Positions 6,463-9,785 of a DNA stretch of 9,785 nucleotides are shown piece after piece; positions within the stretch are counted from its first letter, which is position 1, and every line of letters begins with the position of its first letter. This DNA is from Roseobacter sp. (GTDB lineage: Bacteria; Pseudomonadota; Alphaproteobacteria; Rhodobacterales; Rhodobacteraceae): the NCBI GenBank assembly GCA_024636425.1, contig JAGXHB010000208.1, positions 1 through 9,785 on the forward strand, read 5' to 3'. The position numbers were made by a program, and so were the translations under genes. The notes under the pieces are model-generated. The model made no database searches and had not been told where the DNA came from. It worked only from the letters and a program-made list of their open reading frames with translations.

Positions 6463-7140
6463 TTACTGATTCTGGATGCCGAGGTAGCTCAGTATCATCT
6501 CGACTGCATGATTCCGCCGCTCCTCCTGCCAGTCCTCGTCGAACAGGTCCTGATTGACGACGATACCAAGAGTTGCCGCGTTATTAAGGTGATGGGCAGA
6601 GAGAGCGACGATGCTCAGATAGAGTTGGGCTGGGTCAGGCTTTCGTCTGAATGCACCGCTGGTACTGCCGCGCTCGATCAGATCGCTGATCGCCACAATT
6701 AGGGGCTCCGACATATTGCGCATCATAGCCGATCGCTTGATGTAGGCCCCGTTCAATGCGTTCTCGTTCCGCGTCATTTTGCGAAAATCGGCATTGTTCT
6801 TGAAGTAGTCGAAGGTGAATTCCACCAGTTCGCGGGCTTTCGTCGCGGGATCACCCACACTAAAGTTCAGCTGCGCCTCTTGATCCCTGATCTGCTGGAA
6901 AATGTTTTCGAGGGCCGCGATGTAGAGCTGTTCTTTGCCGCCAAAATAATGGTAGATCATTCGCGAGTTGCATTTCGCGGCCTTGGTGATGCGATCTACC
7001 CGCGCCCCATGGAAGCCGTGCTCGGCAAATTCGTCTACAGCAACAGCGAGAATTTCCGCCTGCGTCCGCGCGGCATCACGGCTTCTGAATTTTATGGGCT
7101 TGCTTTTGACGTTGGATTTATTGACAGGTTTTTCGGTCAT
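6463..7140 (-). CDS. TetR/AcrR-family transcriptional regulator
   Basis: This 225-residue dimeric DNA-binding protein has a textbook N-terminal TetR domain: ARTQAEILAVAVDEFAEHGF (24-43), VDRITKAAKCNSRMIYHYFG (48-67) with the recognition helix, then KEQLYIAALENIF. The ligand-binding C-terminal part, with DPAQLYLSIVALSAHHLNNAATLGIV, looks like the family with the TetR_C_29-type domain also found in NicS-like regulators. The frame is open to 7329, but the preceding 63 residues are low-complexity and unlike any TetR domain. ATG 7140, with GAGACGAG shortly upstream, gives a normal family length. It is transcribed in the same direction as the ABC/enzyme genes, about 200 bases ahead of them, so it is the likely ligand-responsive repressor of the cassette and perhaps of itself. 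Confidence 0.9.
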   Translation of the reverse strand: MTEKPVNKSNVKSKPIKFRSRDAARTQAEILAVAVDEFAEHGFHGARVDRITKAAKCNSRMIYHYFGGKEQLYIAALENIFQQIRDQEAQLNFSVGDPATKARELVEFTFDYFKNNADFRKMTRNENALNGAYIKRSAMMRNMSEPLIVAISDLIERGSTSGAFRRKPDPAQLYLSIVALSAHHLNNAATLGIVVNQDLFDEDWQEERRNHAVEMILSYLGIQNQ

Positions 7141-7185
7141 CTGCTCTCGTCTCAACTTTTTGATCTTTGTAGCCTGGTTTTCCAA

Positions 7186-7195
7186 AGATGCATCT
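7186..7195. promoter_or_regulatory. 10-bp palindrome in the tetR leader
   Basis: AGATGCATCT is a perfect 10-bp palindrome centred 50 bases upstream of the TetR-family start codon, a typical site for autorepression. No second copy of the same sequence was found beside the other operons, so the assignment is weak. Confidence 0.25.
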
Positions 7196-7339
7196 AACCG
7201 TTTGTAGCGGCCATGGCAAAGATCACTGCCAAACCAATGATGGTGGTGGGGGAAAATTTGTCCATTCTTCTGAGATTTTGCCAACGCTTGGTACGTTGCA
7301 GTCAAGCTGTGGAGGAATTGGCTCCGCAAGTAACGTTGT

Positions 7340-7397
7340 GGATCGTCCGATCCGCCTTCAAAAACGATTCACTGATTAAGAAGTAACAATCGGATTG
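7340..7397. promoter_or_regulatory. Pair of palindromes upstream of tetR
   Basis: GGATCG-TC-CGATCC (7340-7353) is a perfect 6-bp inverted repeat. About 45 bases further right, CAATC-G-GATTG (7387-7397) is a perfect 5-bp inverted repeat with a one-base centre, the same 5-1-5 layout as the site at 6430-6440 though with different bases. Two dyads at roughly four helical turns from each other suggest protein binding. Function is inferred only. Confidence 0.3.
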
Positions 7398-7596
7398 GAA
7401 CTGCGCCACCCCATAACCTTTGAGAGCGCCCTCGGCGCACCGAAGCTTTGCGGCTATAGCCCAACCAAACTGATGCTGCGGTGCAGCTTACGCATTCCTG
7501 CCGTTCGTGCACGGCTCAGAATTTGGTCGGCCATGGACAAAGCGGACCCTGCGATGGAAGTGACGTTTGTGCCCTCTGGCAATTGATAGCCGCGCT

Positions 7597-7797
7597 TCAG
7601 AAAAGTGTCCGCTCGCGCGACGCTGGTTTCAATCGGCATGCGTATCGGTTTGTAAGTGCCCCCAACCAAGACATGACCTGCCGGTAAATTGGGCGCTGCT
7701 TTTTGTTCAAACTTCTTGCAGAGCGTTCGGCCTGGGTGGGCAATTGCAGATGTTGGGCTCTGTACTTCAGAAGGTTGGTATCGAACGGTAGCATCAT
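7597..7797 (-). CDS. Small basic protein of unknown function
   Basis: This is a 66-residue ORF beginning MMLPFDTNLLKYRAQHLQLP and ending ACRLKPASRERTLF. It has the best ribosome site in the window, AAGGAG seven bases before the ATG at 7797. The sequence is basic and probably helical (KYRAQ, RSARSLNKKQR, RQVMSWLGALTNR), with no signal peptide or membrane span. A short helical 'DTNLLKYRAQ' opening is reminiscent of small hypothetical proteins of Rhodobacteraceae, but I cannot name a family. It is divergent from the LysR-family gene with about 80 bases between them, so the regulator may control it. A second minus-strand frame overlaps it (7454-7837) and looks protein-like in its last 75 residues (from NLPAGHVLVGG), so a frameshifted longer gene cannot be excluded. 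Confidence 0.45.
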   Translation of the reverse strand: MMLPFDTNLLKYRAQHLQLPTQAERSARSLNKKQRPIYRQVMSWLGALTNRYACRLKPASRERTLF

Positions 7798-7875
7798 GAT
7801 CTCTCTCCTTTCTTGCAGGATGAGCCATGACTGACATTGCTGGTATCGGGTAAGAAATTGTGTTGTTCTACAAAA
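7798..7875. promoter_or_regulatory. Divergent intergenic region between small ORF and lysR
   Basis: About 78 bases separate the two divergent starts. The region carries the AAGGAG site of the small gene and presumably both promoters. LysR-family proteins usually bind such shared regions to repress themselves and control the divergent gene. No unambiguous -35/-10 pair or T-N11-A box could be picked by eye. Confidence 0.4.
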
Positions 7876-8760
7876 ATGAAGAACGAAATTTGGAATTGGT
7901 CAGACGTGCGTGTGTTTCTGGCAGTGCTCAGAGAGGGCTCGACCCTGGCGGCTTCACGCAAATTGGGTATGGCGCAGCCGACGGTCGCGCGGCGCATCGA
8001 AGCGCTTGAACATCAGACCGGTCTGACACTGTTCGACCGGGACACGCGGGGCTTCAAGCCAACCGAAAGTGCGCGCAGTTTGGTTCCCCTGGCGGAGGCC
8101 TTTGAGGAGGTCGCGAAAAACTTTATCGTCAAGACACAGGAATTGGCCAATCAACGGCCCATCCGCATAACGTCGCCGGGATCGTTTTCCGACGATGTGA
8201 TGGATCTGTTTTCTGAATTCAACACGTTGCATCCCGAGATCATAATCGAGTTCGTTCACAGCGTACGGGCGCTGGACCTGGCGGCTGGCGAAGCCGATAT
8301 CGCATTTCGCGTCAGCATGAGTGCGCCGGACCCGTCACTTGTCGGACGGAAAGTCGGTACGGAACACTTTGCTTTGTACGGCGGGCAAAAGTACGCAGAC
8401 CAATTCGGGCTGCCGGAGTCCATGGACGACCTGCGCAGCCACCGCTTTGTCACCTTCAAACGCGATGACGTACCGCACATACAACATGACTGGCTGAGCA
8501 GTAGTGTTCCGCCAGATCAGATAGTCGGGACTTTCGGCGATATCGACCTGATGTACTCAGCCATCAAGGCAGGGACCGGGTTGGGCCTTGTTCACACAAG
8601 ATGGGCAGACACGCAGCACACTCTCTTGCGTTGTTTTGACAACATAGAAGAATTGTCCAGACCGGTCATTATGCTGATGGCACCAGACGCCTACCGACGC
8701 CGGGAAGTAAAGGCATTCACCAAATTCTTTGCGCCGCGATACGCCGCGATATTCAAATAG
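7876..8760 (+). CDS. LysR-family transcriptional regulator
   Basis: This 294-residue protein has an N-terminal winged helix-turn-helix (about residues 8-66: WSDVRVFLAVLREGSTLAAS, then KLGMAQPTVARRIEALEHQ and LFDRDTRGFKPTESA). The effector-binding domain starts at about residue 94 (RPIRITSPGSFSDDVMDLF) and keeps the usual two-lobed pattern, with ADIAFRV, FALYGGQKYAD and AIKAGTGLGLVHTRWAD. It resembles the broad group that includes GcvA/AaeR-like regulators of unknown target. The open frame extends upstream to a TTG at 7837, but the HTH begins right after ATG 7876 and the extra 13 residues have no family counterpart; neither start has a strong ribosome site. It is divergent from the small ORF and points away from the catabolic cassette, so a link with that cassette is unproven. 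Confidence 0.92.
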   Translation: MKNEIWNWSDVRVFLAVLREGSTLAASRKLGMAQPTVARRIEALEHQTGLTLFDRDTRGFKPTESARSLVPLAEAFEEVAKNFIVKTQELANQRPIRITSPGSFSDDVMDLFSEFNTLHPEIIIEFVHSVRALDLAAGEADIAFRVSMSAPDPSLVGRKVGTEHFALYGGQKYADQFGLPESMDDLRSHRFVTFKRDDVPHIQHDWLSSSVPPDQIVGTFGDIDLMYSAIKAGTGLGLVHTRWADTQHTLLRCFDNIEELSRPVIMLMAPDAYRRREVKAFTKFFAPRYAAIFK

Positions 8761-8913
8761 ACTTCATCCCAGCCCCCCAACAATCTCAGGCGACCACCGA
8801 TCTGCAATTTCGAATAGTCCGTTTGGGTTCATAGCTGCCTTCCGCGCGCCAGAGATAAACCCGAAACAGCGTCTGTTTGAATGTCGGCTCCGACCGATGA
8901 TGCATTCTTAGCT

Positions 8914-8958
8914 CGCAGACGCCTCGAAGGTCCACTGTCCGCCCTTCGAGGCGATGCG
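8914..8958. repeat. Long inverted repeat in the lysR/ABC exporter gap
   Basis: CGCCTCGAAGG (8920-8930) and CCTTCGAGGCG (8943-8953) form a perfect 11-bp stem around a 12-base loop. A further CGCA/TGCG pair (8914-8917 with 8955-8958) can extend it across a small internal bulge. Neither strand has a T-tract after it, so an intrinsic terminator is unlikely. It may be part of a dispersed repeat element or a structured RNA or protein-binding site. Confidence 0.55.
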
Positions 8959-9104
8959 TGCGCCACGCAGCAATTTGAAGTTTGGATTTGAAGCTGCCGT
9001 CCGCTTGGAGAAGCGATAGTCGCCGTTTCGAGATATTAGCAACCAACGCGGTCCAGGGACGCGGACCCAGACGAGGCTCAACGGGACTCCAAGGTCATTG
9101 GTCC

Positions 9105-9110
9105 TATATT
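9105..9110 (+). promoter_or_regulatory. Putative -10 box of a leaderless ABC exporter transcript
   Basis: TATATT lies seven bases before the ATG at 9118, and there is no Shine-Dalgarno between them. That spacing would put the transcription start at or next to the start codon, as in leaderless messages. No good -35 box is visible about 17 bases upstream. Confidence 0.3.
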
Positions 9111-9117
9111 GCACCTC

Positions 9118-9693
9118 ATGAGTTTGACTGATCGCATCTTTCGCCCCTTCGAGACCCTGGTCCGCCCCTTCGATCTTCCGATCGGTCCGATGCCCGGCCG
9201 CGGGGTCTGGGCGCTGATCTGGCACTTTGCCCGCCTGTTCCGTGGGGTGCTGATAACGGTGAGCGTCCTGTCCGTAATATCGGCCGGGATCGGGCTGGCC
9301 GTGATCTGGGCCCTCGCCTTCTTGGTCGACGGTGTGACGGCTCAAGGCGCGGCGGCATTCGTCGCATCCGAGGCGTGGACCCTTGGCGCGTTGATCGTAC
9401 TCTTCGCGGTGATCGACCCACTCGTCACCTTCGTACGCGGTGCGTTCATGGCGCAGACGGTACAAGTGCTACTGCCGGCCGCGATGCGTTGGCAGTCGCA
9501 CAAGGCGGTCGAGAGACAGGACGTCGCCTTCTTCGAGGACGTCTTTGCGGGGCAGGTTGCCAGTCGCATCGGTCAGGTTACCGGAGCGGTACAGCGCTCG
9601 ATGATGATCGCGATGCAGATGGTGCCCCGCGTCATCGTGTCTTTCGTAAGCGCAGTCCCCGTCCCATTGATGTTTTCAGCCTTGGCCGATTGA
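9118..9693 (+). pseudogene. N-terminal third of an MsbA-like ABC exporter, truncated
   Basis: The first 191 residues read as the start of the transmembrane domain of a type IV ABC exporter half-transporter (normally about 600 residues). Marks are MSLTDRIFRPFETLVRPFD, a transmembrane helix around VLITVSVLSVISAGIGLAVI, a second around WTLGALIVLFAVIDPLVTFV, and the coupling-type segment MRWQSHKAVERQDVAFFEDVFAGQVASRI. Homology ends at about MVPRVIVSFVSA (near 9655); the frame then stops after a short unrelated tail at 9691-9693. The rest of the membrane domain and the whole ATPase domain are missing, so the product cannot be an active exporter. The open frame could begin at TTG 9109; ATG 9118 is preferred by family resemblance. 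Confidence 0.75.
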
Positions 9694-9773
9694 CATTGTT
9701 CGGTGTGGTGCGTTTGCGCGCACGTCAGGGAGTCCTGGGCGAGCTCATTTCTGAGGGCGTGGCGACGGCATGA
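9660..9773 (+). pseudogene. 3' end of an unrelated gene joined to the ABC exporter fragment
   Basis: From about 9660, in a different frame from the exporter, the sequence reads IDVFSLGRLTLFGVVRLRAR followed by QGVLGELISEGVATA and a TGA at 9771-9773. The regular codon use and the ATGA overlap with a following start codon suggest the genuine C-terminus of a gene whose 5' part is missing. I do not recognise the family. In this frame the sequence left of 9660 is only the shadow of the exporter, which places the junction at roughly 9645-9665. Confidence 0.4.
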
Positions 9774-9785
9774 GCCCAGGGCATC
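9770..9785 (+). CDS. Possible first codons of a following gene
   Basis: An ATG at 9770 overlaps the preceding TGA as ATGA, the usual arrangement of translationally coupled genes. Only MSPGH is visible before the window ends, so nothing can be said of the product. Confidence 0.25.

Larger units (their letters stand above)
7141..7596. other. Non-coding gap with several palindromes upstream of tetR
   Basis: I see no convincing gene over most of this stretch. It holds the promoter region of the TetR-family gene and three perfect palindromes described separately (7186-7195, 7340-7353, 7387-7397). Its right part (7454-7596) is also open in a minus-strand frame that runs to 7837 and ends in SMADQILSRARTAGMRKLHRSISLVGL; that frame lacks a ribosome site and is judged doubtful. 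Confidence 0.5.
8761..9117. other. 357-base non-coding stretch with structured repeat
   Basis: No gene is supported here. The sequence contains a strong inverted repeat (8914-8958), a tandem ATTTGAAG pair around 8965-8990 and GGTCC/GGACC arms near 9050. Short phrases such as AATGTCGGCTCCGACC recall dispersed intergenic sequences common in alphaproteobacterial genomes that give spurious short ORFs. An 86-residue minus-strand frame (8786-9046) is open but has no ribosome site or recognisable domain. Confidence 0.5.

Noticed and set aside
8908..9465. 185-residue minus-strand ORF
   Set aside because: Highly charged shadow of the ABC exporter coding strand, with no domain and no ribosome site.
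1..9785. CRISPR array, tRNA, rRNA or intact transposase
   Set aside because: No regularly spaced direct repeats, no cloverleaf or rRNA-like sequence and no DDE or integrase motifs were seen on either strand.

Overview
The window looks like an accessory region of an alphaproteobacterium, probably a member of the Roseobacter/Rhodobacteraceae group. The evidence is protein style: the serine hydrolase, the ABC exporter and the compact NMT1-type transporter all resemble that group. The DNA is moderately GC-rich with AT-rich intergenic gaps. This taxonomic call rests on recognition of protein style, not on a search.

The core is a minus-strand catabolic cassette, read from right to left: a TetR-family regulator (7140 to 6463), a promoter-like gap, then an ABC importer made of ATPase (6259 to 5411), permease (5400 to 4627) and NMT1/THI5-like periplasmic binding protein (4591 to 3566). 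A strong intercistronic hairpin (3521-3558) follows. Then come three tightly packed enzyme-like genes: an amidohydrolase/deaminase with complete metal and catalytic residues (3468 to 1996), an NTF2/SnoaL-like small protein (1995 to 1555) and a PuuE-like member of the polysaccharide-deacetylase fold (1554 to 667). The enzyme genes abut stop-to-start, and the permease starts just after the ATPase stop. The simplest reading is uptake of a small nitrogen-containing ring compound (nucleobase-, pterin- or hydantoin-like), deamination or ring hydrolysis by the amidohydrolase, and further hydrolysis by the PuuE-like protein under TetR control. The substrate cannot be read from sequence. The combination matches neither Rut, allantoin nor thiamin-pyrimidine salvage as I know them.

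Right of the cassette are a gap with several palindromes (7141-7596), a small ORF with a very strong Shine-Dalgarno (7797 to 7597), and a divergent LysR-family regulator (7876-8760). Next is a 357-base non-coding stretch with an 11-bp perfect inverted repeat, and then the first third of an MsbA-like ABC exporter (9118-9693).

Both ends of the window hold broken genes. On the left, the C-terminal part of a serine hydrolase (538 to 1) is fused out of frame to a short internal piece of a RecD-like helicase (about 665 to 534). On the right, the ABC exporter stops after 191 residues. It runs into an unrelated open frame that ends in an ATGA overlap with another start codon. The cassette therefore sits in rearranged, probably mobile or plasmid-type DNA. 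No tRNA, rRNA, CRISPR array or intact transposase was seen.
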